DNA of 64,000 nt from Rhodopirellula europaea 6C (GCF_000338295.1 NZ_ANMO01000272.1:1-64000), one strand, 5' to 3'; positions 54,576-64,000 are shown, numbered from the stretch's first letter. The notes: generated by a model from the letters alone, not told the origin. Numbers and translations are program-made.

Positions 54576-57500
54576 TCGTCTCCCTCGGAAGCGGCTGGTT
54601 TCGATGCTTCGACGACTGGAGCCTCGGTCTTGGACGCGTCCGCTGGAGGTGCGTCAGTCGGCTTGCCTTCTGCAGGCGTTTCAGCAACCGGCTTCTCGGC
54701 GGCGGGAGGCTTCGCAGCTGGCTTCTTGTCCGCCGGAGGAGTCGTTTGACCTTTTTCCTTGCTGAACATTTGCATCAGATCGCCGAAGGATCGCATGGGC
54801 TCATCGCCTTTGGCCATCGCGTCGCTGATTTTTGGCTTTTCAGGATCCTTGCCGATCACTTCGTAGACTTCTGGTTTCTTTGGTCCACGACCGCGACCGC
54901 CTCGGCCACCATCGCGTCCGCCTGGACGACCACCTGGTTTGCCGCCACGTCCGCCCTGTCCACCACGGCCTTGACCCTGTCCACGACCGCCGCGTTGACC
55001 ACCTTGGCCCGTGCGTCCGTCGCCTCCGGACTGTCCACCACGACCACGTGGTGCCGAGTCCGAACGTTGACCTTGTCCGGTGCTTTGACCACCGCCTTGG
55101 CCGCCACGCTGACCGCGACCGCCGGGGCCACGCCCACCGCGTCCGCCACGTTCGTTTTGGCGTCGCGACTCCATCGCTGCTTCGCGTTCCGGCGAGATTG
55201 CACTCAGTGCCACCCGGCGACGCTTTGCATCGGTCCCGGTCACCCAGGCGGTAATGACGTCACCGACCTGAACGGCTTCGTGCAAATCCTCAACGTAGCT
55301 ATCCGAGATGCGACTGACGTGGATCAAACCACTGCAATCAGGCGACAGCTCAATGAACACGCCGAACGGCATCACACCGACAACCACGCCGATGACTTGA
55401 TCGCCTTGCTTGAGCTCCGAAAGCGATGGCATGGCGGTCATCACGGCAGGTGCTTCACCCTCGGAAGCTCCTTCGCCGAACGGATCGCACAACCAACGAA
55501 CTAGCTGATGCGAACGACGTTTTCCGATTTGCCATTCTTTGATCAGCTTGTCGACAGCGGCACGTTCTGGCATCGGACGACGAACAGGCTCCGGTGCGGC
55601 GGGTGCCGCGGGAGCGTCCGCTTCGGCCTTGATTTCAGCTGCATCGTCTCCGGACGCTGCGGGCTCTTCGCTGGACTCACCATCGCTCGATGCAGATTCA
55701 TCTGACTCGGCGGCGGCTTCAGGTGCGGGGGCGTCTTCTGTAGCTGCGGCTTCCGCCGGTGCTTCGTCAGAACTGGCTTCCGCGGTTGGTTCTTCGCTTG
55801 CGGCATCCGCAGCAGGAGCCTCAGTCGATTCCGTCGCGGTTTCCGCTGACAACTCAGCGGAGGTTTCACTGGCGGAGGTTTCCGAATCGGCGGTTTCCGA
55901 CTCAGCACCGTCTGCTGCTGTTTCTTCACCGGCGGGAGCTGCTTCGCTGGCCGTTTCCGCGGGTGCTTCCACCGCAGCGGCAGCAGGAGCCGGTGCCGGC
56001 GTGCTGTAATCAGGCAGCTCGTAGGCTGGCGGACGGTCTGGCGGCAGCTCGACGTTCAGAGCGGTGGCGAGCTTCTTCGCGAGTGCATAGTCATCCGGGT
56101 GAATCAATGTTCCGTCGAGCGTTTCTTCACTGGCAAAGACACGCAGGAATGGCATCGCTTGACGCGAATGAACGACGGAGGGCCATTCGACCGCGGTCGC
56201 CAAATCTTCGCGGGAAGCAATCAGCTTCTCACGACGACGTTCGTCAATGGCTTGAGAAATCTCCGGCGTGATGCCCGGCAATCGCTGCATCCAGGTCGTT
56301 GCGGTGGAGTTCACATCCACACCGCCGCGGGCAGCACCGCTGACCATCACATCTTCGAGTGCCGACAAAACCGCGTCATCGGACAATTCGCGTTGGAACG
56401 AACCAAGACGCAATTTCAGTGGGTCGACCTTGACCAACGCTTGAGCGGGCTGCATCGCCGAGAAAGCGATCCAGGCGGCGGCTCGGAATCGACGCGGAGT
56501 CGATTTCATTTCTTGATCGCCGGCCGGTCCGCCAGCGTATGCGTCAGCGCCACTGCGGTCAGCCAAAGTCCAACGAACCGATTTGTCCGCTGATTGTTTG
56601 ATCAGTTCGCCAACCGCGATCATGCACGCCCGACGGGCGGGACCGTTGCTGATCACGATCAGATCGACGTGGTGAGCATGAATCAGCTCGCCCATCTTTG
56701 TCACGGCCAACGTCCGCATGGCGGCGGACAATTGACATGGGATGTCTTCGCTGTGTAGCAGGCGTCCGTCCGATGAAACGATCGAAGTGGCGGCGGTACG
56801 AGGCCCAACGGCATCGATCGACATCACCACTTTGGCTTCGACTCCACCACGGTTGATTTGCGAATGCAAGTTGTCGGCGGCGATGGAAACCAAGCGTGCA
56901 GAAGCCTGCTCCTGCAATTCGTCCCACCATGCTGCTTCGGCGGCGTCGCGAATGATGGCTTCGTTTTCGAGCACCAATCCGGACAAACGATCCGCCAGCG
57001 GACGATTGAATCCGGCGGCGGTCTTTTGCAATTCAGCGACCAACTTCGCTGCGTCGTAATCAAACGCACACTGGGCCACTTGGCTTCGCAGGGCACGCCC
57101 GAGCATCACCAATTGGAACGAGCTGAGCTTGTTGGCGGGCATGCTCTTTCCGGCAAGCGGTTTGAGCGTGCTGACCAACCAGCGACGACGACGTTGCCGC
57201 GGAGAGATCTTCTTCGATTTCTTGGCTTTCGCTTTCGCGGGAGCCGCTTTGGCTGCGGGAGCCTGCTTGGTCACCGAGGCGGCTGGCTTTTCCGAGGCAG
57301 GTTGCTCGGTCGCTTCGGCTGCTTCCGCCGCTGGGGCGGGAGCATCGGCGGCCGGTGTCGCTGCGGCTGCAGATTGATCCGCGGGAGCTTCCGCGGCGGC
57401 TGGCTCGGCGGGAGCTGCTTGTTCCGCCGGGGCGGCTTCAGCAACCGGTTCGCTGGCGGGCGTTTCGGCTGTTTCCGCGGCCGGCGGCTCTGAACTGCTG

Positions 57501-58363
57501 GCGGCTTCGGTTCCGCTTGCTTCTGGAGCTGCGGTTTCAGGAGCAGCAGCTTCAGCAGCAGGGGCATCTGCTGCTGGGGCTGCTTCGGTAGTCTCGGTCT
57601 TGGCTTCCGAGGCCGGCGCTTCTGGCGACTCGGATTTGGCGGCCGCTTTCGGTTGATCCTTTGCGGCAGCAGCCGACCTTTGGGCTTTGGGCTGAGAACC
57701 AGACGATTCCGAGGAGTCGTCGTCAGCCTGAATGTGAGGATCGTGAACTTCCATCACGCGAATTTTCGCGTTGCGGGAAAGCCAACGGACCGCGGCACCG
57801 ACGATTCGTGGATCACCAATCAAGCGTTTGGCGATTGTCGCATCCAGCTTTGCCAACGCACCGTCGACATCGTTCGAGGCGGGCTCTGGTGCGGCCGCTT
57901 CGCCCTCGGTCGTGGCTTCAGCCGCGGCTGGATCGGCTGCCAAGGATTCCGCCAAAGCCTTCAGGTCTTCGCCATCGCCCTTTTGCGGGTTGAGCGTGCG
58001 AACGGCCAATCGCTGGGCCAAGTTCGCGGATTCACCCGTTTCCAGCTTGACCCGGCGACTCAGCCGATCGAGCAGACGCTTGGATTGTGCGTTGCCGATC
58101 GCTCGTCCGATAGCGGGGTCCACCAACGGAGTTTGCTTCCAGGCTTCTTGCAGATCAGATCGATATTCATCGAGCTTTTTCTGTGTCCGCACCGCGTGCG
58201 CGAGGTTCCAGAGACTGGCCTCGTCGATATCCCCGAGTTCGTCACGACGATATCGCGAAAGAAACGGGGGCGTGTAACCTTGCTCAATCAGTGGCAGGGC
58301 CAGGCGTAAACTCGAGACCTCGCATCGCCCGCGTTGGGCGATTGCGTCCAGATCAACAGTCAT
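54572..58363 (-). CDS. Tex-like S1 RNA-binding protein with two long disordered inserts and an RGG tail
   Basis: A 1263-residue protein built on the Tex (transcription accessory) plan, which is about 770 residues elsewhere. Order: Tex N-terminal helical region (1-211, ERYRRDELGD-type motif seen as SRYRRDELGDIDEAS); an Ala/Pro/Glu-rich insert (about 212-386) ending in a basic patch; a helical part and a YqgF-like fold (about 508-630, SIDAVGPRTAATSIVSSDGR); HhH segment (about 655-725, LQRLPGITPEISQAIDER-like); a second insert, acidic and Ala/Ser/Glu-rich (about 788-927); S1 domain (about 985-1057, GVVVGVMPFGVFIELSP); then a Gly/Arg-rich tail (1071-1162) and a Pro/Ala/Lys end. Expected to bind RNA; the role of the inserts is unknown. 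Confidence 0.85.
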   Translation of the reverse strand: MTVDLDAIAQRGRCEVSSLRLALPLIEQGYTPPFLSRYRRDELGDIDEASLWNLAHAVRTQKKLDEYRSDLQEAWKQTPLVDPAIGRAIGNAQSKRLLDRLSRRVKLETGESANLAQRLAVRTLNPQKGDGEDLKALAESLAADPAAAEATTEGEAAAPEPASNDVDGALAKLDATIAKRLIGDPRIVGAAVRWLSRNAKIRVMEVHDPHIQADDDSSESSGSQPKAQRSAAAAKDQPKAAAKSESPEAPASEAKTETTEAAPAADAPAAEAAAPETAAPEASGTEAASSSEPPAAETAETPASEPVAEAAPAEQAAPAEPAAAEAPADQSAAAATPAADAPAPAAEAAEATEQPASEKPAASVTKQAPAAKAAPAKAKAKKSKKISPRQRRRRWLVSTLKPLAGKSMPANKLSSFQLVMLGRALRSQVAQCAFDYDAAKLVAELQKTAAGFNRPLADRLSGLVLENEAIIRDAAEAAWWDELQEQASARLVSIAADNLHSQINRGGVEAKVVMSIDAVGPRTAATSIVSSDGRLLHSEDIPCQLSAAMRTLAVTKMGELIHAHHVDLIVISNGPARRACMIAVGELIKQSADKSVRWTLADRSGADAYAGGPAGDQEMKSTPRRFRAAAWIAFSAMQPAQALVKVDPLKLRLGSFQRELSDDAVLSALEDVMVSGAARGGVDVNSTATTWMQRLPGITPEISQAIDERRREKLIASREDLATAVEWPSVVHSRQAMPFLRVFASEETLDGTLIHPDDYALAKKLATALNVELPPDRPPAYELPDYSTPAPAPAAAAVEAPAETASEAAPAGEETAADGAESETADSETSASETSAELSAETATESTEAPAADAASEEPTAEASSDEAPAEAAATEDAPAPEAAAESDESASSDGESSEEPAASGDDAAEIKAEADAPAAPAAPEPVRRPMPERAAVDKLIKEWQIGKRRSHQLVRWLCDPFGEGASEGEAPAVMTAMPSLSELKQGDQVIGVVVGVMPFGVFIELSPDCSGLIHVSRISDSYVEDLHEAVQVGDVITAWVTGTDAKRRRVALSAISPEREAAMESRRQNERGGRGGRGPGGRGQRGGQGGGQSTGQGQRSDSAPRGRGGQSGGDGRTGQGGQRGGRGQGQGRGGQGGRGGKPGGRPGGRDGGRGGRGRGPKKPEVYEVIGKDPEKPKISDAMAKGDEPMRSFGDLMQMFSKEKGQTTPPADKKPAAKPPAAEKPVAETPAEGKPTDAPPADASKTEAPVVEASKPAASEGDE

Positions 58364-58652
58364 CGGATGTCGGTCGCTTTGCTAGCATCGTGGGACGATT
58401 CGAATGCGCGCGTGGCAAAATCTCTCTCACGAGTGACCTAGCCATCGGTCAAAACATTGCGGCGATCGAATCGAAAGAAACGGTTGAGATTGAATCGTAA
58501 GTGTCGTTCACCATCGCAGATGAAGCCACATTGGGGCGAAATGAAACACCGCCGCCAAGTCAGCGTCGCGAGGACCTTCGGTGAACAGCCACCAACGGGG
58601 GCTTGGAACCAAGGCGGGAGAATAGCGCTGCAGGCCCGAACTGTCAACCTTC

Positions 58653-59927
58653 TCAGATCCGCGACACATACTGACCGCTCAAGCGGCGAACAAACCGTTT
58701 CATCTCCAAAATGCTGACAATCGCGTTGACGCGGGACGCGGGCAGCCCGCTGCTGAGCGTCACTTCGTCGATTGCCGTGCCAGATGTCCCCACCGCAGCG
58801 AGAACCTGACGCTCGACATCATTGAGAGTCATTTCGCGACCGTCCCGGACAACATCGCCACCTTCGACCGCCGTTGCCTGAGACACATTTCCGCTCAAAG
58901 GCCCCAGCAATTCCAGCACATCATCGGCGTGCTGAACCAACGTGGCACCGTCCCGAATCAGGTGGTGACACCCCTGCGACGCCCGACTATTCACCTGGCC
59001 GGGCAGGGCACCAACCGAATGCCCCAGCTCAGACGCCAAACGGGCCGTGATCAGCGATCCGCTTCGCATGGGAGCCTCGATCACCAGGGTGGCTTGCCCC
59101 AAAACCGCGATGATTCGGTTGCGTTGCGGAAACATCCCGCCACGGGGTTGGGCCATCGGTGCGTACTCGCTGATGACCGCCCCACGCTCGGAAATTTCGT
59201 CGGCCAAAGGTGCATTTTCGGCCGGATAGATTTTCCCCAGCCCGCCACCAAGAACCGCGATCGTTCGACCATCGGCCTCCAGTGCGGCGCGATGAGCTGC
59301 CGTGTCGACACCTCGAGCCAACCCGCTGACAATCGTCACACCGGCCCGAGCCAGATCCATCGCAATGCGTCGAGTTTGCTGCAATCCATACGCGGTCGCA
59401 TGCCGAGTCCCGACAATTGCGACGGAAATCGTGTCGCGTGGCAAAATTGAACCGCGACAAAACATCAACGGTGGAGCGTCATCGAGTTCTTCCATTGCCG
59501 CCGGATAAGACGACTGCCCCCGCCTGAGAATGTTGACATCCATGGCAGCACACCAAGCAAACACGTCCTCGATATCAACGTGATCGCTCGCCGTGTCGAT
59601 CACGTGAGCCAACTTCGGCCCCACCCCGTGCACCGACGCCAATGAGCTTTTGTCTGCATTCAAAATGGCACGAGCCGAGCCAAACGCTTCCATCAAAGAG
59701 GTCAACGTCCGCGGGCCCAACCCGGGAAGCAAGCACAACTGAACCAATTCGCGGGTCGTGTCATCGGCCGTTGAGTCCGTCGCCTCTGGAGCGACTGCGT
59801 CCTGCAAGACTAGCTCCCGGTGGGAAACTTCCCGACTGGCTGGACTCGGATTGGCATTCGCCACGGATTCCGAAATATTTTCGGCCTCGGAAACATCGCA
59901 ACCGGGAATCGATCGACCGTCGTTCAT
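58653..59927 (-). CDS. dprA: DNA-processing protein DprA
   Basis: DprA binds incoming single-stranded DNA and loads RecA during transformation. Residues about 55-110 form a helix-hairpin-helix/SAM region (LPGLGPRTLTSLMEAFGSA, VHGVGPKLAHVID). The Rossmann core includes VAIVGTRHATAYG, IVSGLARGVDTAAH, LGGGLGKIYPAEN, FPQRNRIIAVLG and SGSLITARLASELG. A winged-helix DprA domain closes the protein (about 360-424). The ATG at 59927 is preferred because AAGGTG lies 8 nt upstream; ATG 59954 and GTG 60020 give longer forms. 424 residues. It is a single gene, without com genes nearby. Confidence 0.93.
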   Translation of the reverse strand: MNDGRSIPGCDVSEAENISESVANANPSPASREVSHRELVLQDAVAPEATDSTADDTTRELVQLCLLPGLGPRTLTSLMEAFGSARAILNADKSSLASVHGVGPKLAHVIDTASDHVDIEDVFAWCAAMDVNILRRGQSSYPAAMEELDDAPPLMFCRGSILPRDTISVAIVGTRHATAYGLQQTRRIAMDLARAGVTIVSGLARGVDTAAHRAALEADGRTIAVLGGGLGKIYPAENAPLADEISERGAVISEYAPMAQPRGGMFPQRNRIIAVLGQATLVIEAPMRSGSLITARLASELGHSVGALPGQVNSRASQGCHHLIRDGATLVQHADDVLELLGPLSGNVSQATAVEGGDVVRDGREMTLNDVERQVLAAVGTSGTAIDEVTLSSGLPASRVNAIVSILEMKRFVRRLSGQYVSRI

Positions 59928-60303
59928 CGGATGGTCACCTTTGAATGGACTCATACAACCTGACTCGCGATGAGACAGCTCCGGAGTCTTCACTCTATCG
60001 AGCTTGCTTCTCACCCGCACGCCATTTCACGTGATCACGGCGAAAGAGTCTCCCCTTCAAGTTTCTCATTTGGTTGCGAGTCCGAGTGCTCAACATGACA
60101 CCCACGCAGCTTCAAAACCCGCTGGCAAGACGCTCAACAGAATGAAAAACGCGATATTCACCCAAGATGGCGAACAAGGTGGACATGCCCAGCCCCCAGA
60201 GTTCAGGCCGATAGAAAAGGCTACCCCGAGCCACTAGCATACAGTTCTTCTCCGATGAGTCCTTCGCTCCTTCCTTCGTTGCTCACAATTCACGGTCGAC
60301 CAT
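59928..60303. other. Divergent dprA-moxR intergenic region (376 bp)
   Basis: This gap carries the promoters of dprA (minus) and the MoxR operon (plus), and the possible N-terminal extension of dprA up to 60020. I see no gene, RNA or strong inverted repeat in it. Confidence 0.4.
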
Positions 60304-61248
60304 ATGTCATTTCGGGCCGCGTCCGACTTATGTCAAAACCTCTGCGATAACTTGGCAAAAGTCGTTTTGGGCAAAGACGAACTGGTGGACTTGTTGGTCG
60401 TTGCCTTACTGGCCGGTGAACACGTTTTGCTGGAAGACGTTCCTGGTGTCGGCAAGACATTGACCGCCAAAGCACTCGCTCGAAGTTTGGACGCCAAATT
60501 CACGCGACTCCAGTTCACACCTGACTTGCTGCCCAGCGACATCACCGGCAGCATGATCTACCGAACCGACACCAGCCAATTCGAATTCGCACCAGGACCA
60601 ATCTTCGCGAACATCGTTTTGGCCGACGAAATCAACCGCGCTCCACCACGAACCCAATCGGCGTTGCTCGAAGCGATGAGTGAAGGGCAAGTCACCGTCG
60701 ATGGCGTGACTCACGAATTGCCAAAACCATTCATGGTGGTCGCCACGCAGAACCCATTTGAATACGAGGGCACCTATGCGTTGCCCGAGAGTCAACTGGA
60801 CCGTTTTCTTCTGCGAACATCGATCGGTTACCCGTCGCGAAACGTTGAACGCGATATTTTGACGACGCACCAATCAGGCGAACCCGTCGACGACCTTCAG
60901 TCGATTGTCGGTGCGGCGGAAGTTTCCGCTGCTCAGGCAAACGTCGGACAAGTCCGCATGGACGAATCATTGGTGGACTACTTATTAGATATCGTGGAAG
61001 CGACACGTCATCACGATGCATTTCAGGTCGGCGTCAGCACACGTGGTCTGCTCAGCTTCCACCGAGGTTGCCAGGCGATGGCGATTCGACGAGGTCGCGA
61101 CTACGTCACCCCTGACGACATCAAACAAATGGCGGTTCCTTCGCTGGCTCACCGAGTTTTGGCAGAAGGCATTTTCCAAGGTGGCAACCGAGCCATTGTC
61201 GAACAGCAGTTGGCCGATTTGATCGAACCCATTCCCGTGCCGGTTTAA
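60304..61248 (+). CDS. MoxR-family AAA ATPase
   Basis: A MoxR AAA+ ATPase of 314 residues thought to act as a chaperone or maturation factor for partner proteins. Walker A is EDVPGVGKTLTAK (44-56), Walker B IVLADEINRAPP (104-115), with the sensor region VVATQNPFEYEGTYALPE and the arginine region FLLRTSIGYPSRNVERDIL; the C-terminal lid follows (HRGCQAMAIRRGRDYVTPDD). It starts with ATG at 60304. The gene order moxR-DUF58-TgpA-like is a widespread conserved cluster and fits a co-transcribed unit (6-bp gap to the next gene). Confidence 0.94.
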   Translation: MSFRAASDLCQNLCDNLAKVVLGKDELVDLLVVALLAGEHVLLEDVPGVGKTLTAKALARSLDAKFTRLQFTPDLLPSDITGSMIYRTDTSQFEFAPGPIFANIVLADEINRAPPRTQSALLEAMSEGQVTVDGVTHELPKPFMVVATQNPFEYEGTYALPESQLDRFLLRTSIGYPSRNVERDILTTHQSGEPVDDLQSIVGAAEVSAAQANVGQVRMDESLVDYLLDIVEATRHHDAFQVGVSTRGLLSFHRGCQAMAIRRGRDYVTPDDIKQMAVPSLAHRVLAEGIFQGGNRAIVEQQLADLIEPIPVPV

Positions 61249-61254
61249 ATCACC

Positions 61255-62523
61255 ATGGCCCTGCAGCGACGCAACACTCGCAATCGCCTGACGCGACTCG
61301 GTTGGCAATTCATGCTGATCGGTATGTTTGGGCTTCTTGGCGGGTCGCTCAACGGATTGAACCTGCTGATCGTTGTCGCTGCGATGACATTGGCAGTTTT
61401 GTTGGCTCAGTGGCGTGTCAGTCGATCCACGATCGAATCCGTTCGCGTCGATCGCCGAGTCCCCAGTGAAGTTTTTGCCGGCAAACCCGCCCGAGTTCGC
61501 TATCAAGTCAGCAACCAGCATCGATTGATGCCACTGTGGTTAGTCTGCCTCAGCGATCAAATCATACGGTTGGGTGCGGAAACGGAAGTGACCGAGTCAG
61601 TCGACATTGTTCCAACGACCACCATCGACACTCGCACGATCCACACGGGCGTCGGACTGCTGCTTCCCAATCAAGCCACCAGTGCCTACCTCGACCTGAC
61701 CTTTGAACGACGCGGTCGATACAGATTGGGACGTTGGCGAGTCTCCACAACCGCCCCCTTTGCTCTGTCGACCGCATGGCGTGAATCGACCGATGAAGAA
61801 GAGTTTGTGGACGTCTACCCGCGTCTGTTGAATCTGCCTCGATCTTGGCGTCAACGACTTCCCACCAAAGTCGGCAACGTTTCATCGTCGGCACACAGAC
61901 AAGGCCACGCGGACGAGGTCTTCTTTGGTCTTCGGGAATATCGCCGGGGTGATAGCCGACGACACATTCACTGGCGAACCACAGCGAGAATCGGTGACCT
62001 AGTGGTGCGTCAATTCGAACAACAGCGGCGTCTGGACGTCTGCTTTCTGGTGGACTCTTATTGCCCAGCGTCCGCGGGCGAGAACGATGCCGCCTATCAA
62101 AACGTCGAAACGGCGATCAGCCTCGCCGCCTCATTGGTGGTTCAATTGTTTGGCGGTTCGGGCAGTCAAATCATGCTGAGCGTTGCTGGCCAACACAACG
62201 AAACCTGTGGTGGCGGTTTATCACGCGAAGCGTTGCGACGAATGCTGCAAATACTCGCCCGCGTTCAAACCACTGCCACGCCCGACTTGGATCAATCGCT
62301 CGAACAAGTCGCCAAGGCGGTCAAGCATTTGCCCGACCTTGTCGTGATCAGTCCGAGGCCACTGTCGGAAATTCTGGCTTCGGATGACAACCAATCCTCA
62401 CTCCTGCGACAATGGCAGCAACGAGGACGCTTGAACTGGGTCGACATATCCGGCCGAGATGCCGCGAATTGGATTGCCGAAGGTTCGTCTTCTAAATCAT
62501 CCAATGAGGCACTGCATGAGTGA
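61255..62523 (+). CDS. DUF58 protein
   Basis: A 422-residue member of DUF58, partner of MoxR. Two hydrophobic helices near the N-terminus (about 17-48, FMLIGMFGLLGGSLNGLNLL) anchor it. The middle forms a beta-rich domain (about 60-180). The DUF58 signature is FFGLREYRRGDSRRHIHWRT (222-241), followed by a von Willebrand A-like fold (LDVCFLVDSYC). It overlaps the next gene by 8 bp (62516-62523), consistent with coupled translation. Function of the cluster is not established; envelope or protein-maturation roles are proposed for the family. Confidence 0.92.
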   Translation: MALQRRNTRNRLTRLGWQFMLIGMFGLLGGSLNGLNLLIVVAAMTLAVLLAQWRVSRSTIESVRVDRRVPSEVFAGKPARVRYQVSNQHRLMPLWLVCLSDQIIRLGAETEVTESVDIVPTTTIDTRTIHTGVGLLLPNQATSAYLDLTFERRGRYRLGRWRVSTTAPFALSTAWRESTDEEEFVDVYPRLLNLPRSWRQRLPTKVGNVSSSAHRQGHADEVFFGLREYRRGDSRRHIHWRTTARIGDLVVRQFEQQRRLDVCFLVDSYCPASAGENDAAYQNVETAISLAASLVVQLFGGSGSQIMLSVAGQHNETCGGGLSREALRRMLQILARVQTTATPDLDQSLEQVAKAVKHLPDLVVISPRPLSEILASDDNQSSLLRQWQQRGRLNWVDISGRDAANWIAEGSSSKSSNEALHE

Positions 62524-64000
62524 CGCTTCGATCACCGACGACGAAATGAGTCGCACCGACGCGCTCAACCTGCGTGAATTGCAGGCGATCACCGAGACCA
62601 TTCCGGACTCACCACTTCGGCTGCGCACCAAGCTTGCTTTTGCGTTGGTGACAATGTTGTCGGGACTGGTCATCGGAAGCAGCGGGCAAACTCAGTCATT
62701 GCCGATCATCGTTATCTTTTTCAGTATGGTCGGCTTTCTGTTTGTCGACTGGATGAAACTATTTGCCTTGCCCGCCGTGATCGCGTACGCCGCCATGGCA
62801 ATCGCTGCGATCTATTGTGTCTCCGGCTTCATGCAGAACGACATGCAAGTCGGCAACAAAATGAGTGCCGTCGCGGAACTGTTGATCATCGCGCAATCGA
62901 TTTTGATGCTGCAAGAAAAGACGTCGCGACTGTTTGAGCAACTCATGGTTTTCGCGTTGCTCAACTGCGTGGTCGCCGCGGTGTTCAACGATGCGTTCGC
63001 CTACGCGATTTTCTTCATCCCACTATCGATCTGCGGTGGCATGGCGATCGCATTGTTGGCTGCGGACAGCGTCGTCGAGCAATCTCAATCACCGGACCAA
63101 AGTGCGACCCTCGCGGCACGTCCCACGGCTTCGATCACCAAACCCGATGATTCCAATATTCAGTGGAACAATTCCGCCGCGGTGGATTCACTTGCGCGAG
63201 CGGGAGTGAATTTGCCGTGGATGGTCGCTGTGATTTTGTTTCCCGCGGTGCTGTTGTTCTCCGCGTTGTTCTTCTTTGGTCTGCCGCGACGAGTGGATGC
63301 TTCCCGAGGAAGCTCACAAGGTGTCGCAATGACCGGATTCAGCGAAGAGCTTCGGTTCGGTGCGATTCAGGAAATGCAACAAAGCACCCAGCGCGCTCTG
63401 CGAGTCGATTTGATCGATCGAAAAACAAAGAAACCTTACCCGGCGATCAACGATTTGTACCTTCGTGGCGCGGTGCTGGAACAATATTTGGTCGAGGCCG
63501 CTACAGCTTGGCGTGCCACTTCAGTCGCCACCTCGCCACCCAATCCACTGCCTCCTGAATTTGTTCCTGATCGGTCCAGCGACACCAACTTTTACGACCG
63601 TGTCAACGTTCGAATCGCGTGCGAATCCATGAGCACAGAGAACCTATTCGCGATCGCTCCTTATCACTGGTCACCCGGCAGTGATGACTTGGTGGAACTG
63701 AGCGGCAAGTGGACGTTTACCCGCCGCAGCTCGTCTGGCGGTTCGAACTCAGCCGGCACAATGGGCCTGCCTTGGTATCCACCGGTGAAATACCACTTCG
63801 GCACTCATGCGTTTCGCAACGGTGCTCAAAGCCGATGGCTTGCTTACAAGACACCCATCTTGGAAAGGTCCATCAAATCACAAGAACCATCGACGGACCT
63901 CACCGCCAACGATCTGAACTACATGGACCAATTGCTGGAATACCCGCAAGTCCTGATTCCCAACGCCGAGATTCTGGCAAACTCCATCGTTGAAAATTTG
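62516..64000 (+). CDS. TgpA-like membrane protein (DUF3488/transglutaminase), N-terminal part, truncated by window end
   Basis: The frame is open from the ATG at 62516 for 495 codons to the end of the window and continues beyond it. Several hydrophobic helices occur in the first 190 residues (LVTMLSGLVIGSSGQTQ, PIIVIFFSMVGFLFVDWM, FALPAVIAYAAMAIAAIY, AIFFIPLSICGGMAIALL), then one more at about 235-255 (WMVAVILFPAVLLFSALFFF). A periplasmic segment follows (RFGAIQEMQQSTQRALRVDL, ATAWRA). This is the layout of TgpA-type proteins, in which a transglutaminase core should lie further downstream. Position after MoxR and DUF58 supports the call. The catalytic Cys/His/Asp triad is not yet visible in this window. 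Confidence 0.85.
   Translation, partial: MSDASITDDEMSRTDALNLRELQAITETIPDSPLRLRTKLAFALVTMLSGLVIGSSGQTQSLPIIVIFFSMVGFLFVDWMKLFALPAVIAYAAMAIAAIYCVSGFMQNDMQVGNKMSAVAELLIIAQSILMLQEKTSRLFEQLMVFALLNCVVAAVFNDAFAYAIFFIPLSICGGMAIALLAADSVVEQSQSPDQSATLAARPTASITKPDDSNIQWNNSAAVDSLARAGVNLPWMVAVILFPAVLLFSALFFFGLPRRVDASRGSSQGVAMTGFSEELRFGAIQEMQQSTQRALRVDLIDRKTKKPYPAINDLYLRGAVLEQYLVEAATAWRATSVATSPPNPLPPEFVPDRSSDTNFYDRVNVRIACESMSTENLFAIAPYHWSPGSDDLVELSGKWTFTRRSSSGGSNSAGTMGLPWYPPVKYHFGTHAFRNGAQSRWLAYKTPILERSIKSQEPSTDLTANDLNYMDQLLEYPQVLIPNAEILANSIVENL

Noticed and set aside
55539-56009. 156-codon Ala/Ser-rich plus-strand frame within the Tex-like gene
   Set aside because: It is the reverse reading of the Ala/Ser/Glu low-complexity insert; such repeats keep several frames open.
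54572-58363. Low-complexity Ala/Pro/Glu tracts as a tandem DNA repeat or recombined gene
   Set aside because: The units are irregular at DNA level and the frame is continuous with good domains on both sides, so they are treated as part of one protein.

Overview
The window looks like chromosomal DNA of a marine planctomycete, most likely Rhodopirellula or a close relative. This is inferred from gene content, not from a database match. The markers are two formylglycine sulfatases, two DUF1559 prepilin-like proteins, a TPR/FG-GAP/ASPIC-UnbV lipoprotein, a secretin-N protein without a barrel coupled to an EF-hand/P-domain protein, lipid A genes (lpxD, lpxI), and intergenic DNA full of hairpin elements. 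By eye I found no rRNA, tRNA, CRISPR array, transposase or prophage.

Layout. 0-2.3 kb: sucC-sucD (minus). 2.4-5.2 kb: an UxaA-type sugar-acid dehydratase and a GT4 glycosyltransferase, ending in a perfect 24-bp inverted repeat. 5.3-9.8 kb: two sulfatases around a secreted hypothetical. 9.9-13.7 kb: a polytopic membrane protein coupled by ATGA to a GH63/MGH1-like glucosidase. 14-19.2 kb: pyruvate carboxylase, a 330-bp structure with 29-bp perfect terminal inverted repeats, and a PPi-type phosphofructokinase. 19.2-22.9 kb (minus): an acyltransferase-3 protein carrying ankyrin repeats, a PdeM-like phosphoesterase and an M24 peptidase. 23-27.7 kb (minus): small lipoprotein, DUF1559 protein, TPR/ASPIC lipoprotein. 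28.3-34.7 kb: Cys-motif protein, zinc ribbon, DUF2306, a second DUF1559, Bpt aminoacyl transferase, GntP permease and a basic Ala/Pro protein. 35-39.3 kb: secretin-N plus EF-hand/P-domain pair. 39.4-43.6 kb (minus): sdhC-sdhA-sdhB and a small HExxH protein. 44-48 kb: LpxH-like phosphoesterase, glycyl-tRNA synthetase, TPR lipoprotein. 48.2-53.9 kb: lpxD-lpxI-ispE-spoVG-(2-TM protein)-RsmB/F-like methyltransferase, tightly packed. 54-60 kb (minus): a Tex-like protein with two large disordered inserts and an RGG tail, a small partner, and dprA. 60.3-64 kb: MoxR ATPase, DUF58 protein and a truncated TgpA-like membrane protein that runs off the window.

Together the genes cover central carbon metabolism (SucCD, Sdh, Pyc, PPi-PFK), breakdown of sulfated or complex polysaccharides (sulfatases, glucosidase, sugar-acid dehydratase, GntP), envelope building (LpxD/LpxI, acyltransferase, MoxR-DUF58-TgpA) and lineage-specific secreted proteins. 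The least expected features are domain insertions into otherwise ordinary families (ankyrin in acyltransferase-3, a zinc ribbon in SpoVG, long low-complexity segments in Tex) and the hairpin-rich intergenic repeats. Several start codons were moved from the longest reading frame to an internal start, using signal peptides, family N-termini, Shine-Dalgarno-like sequences or stop/start overlaps.
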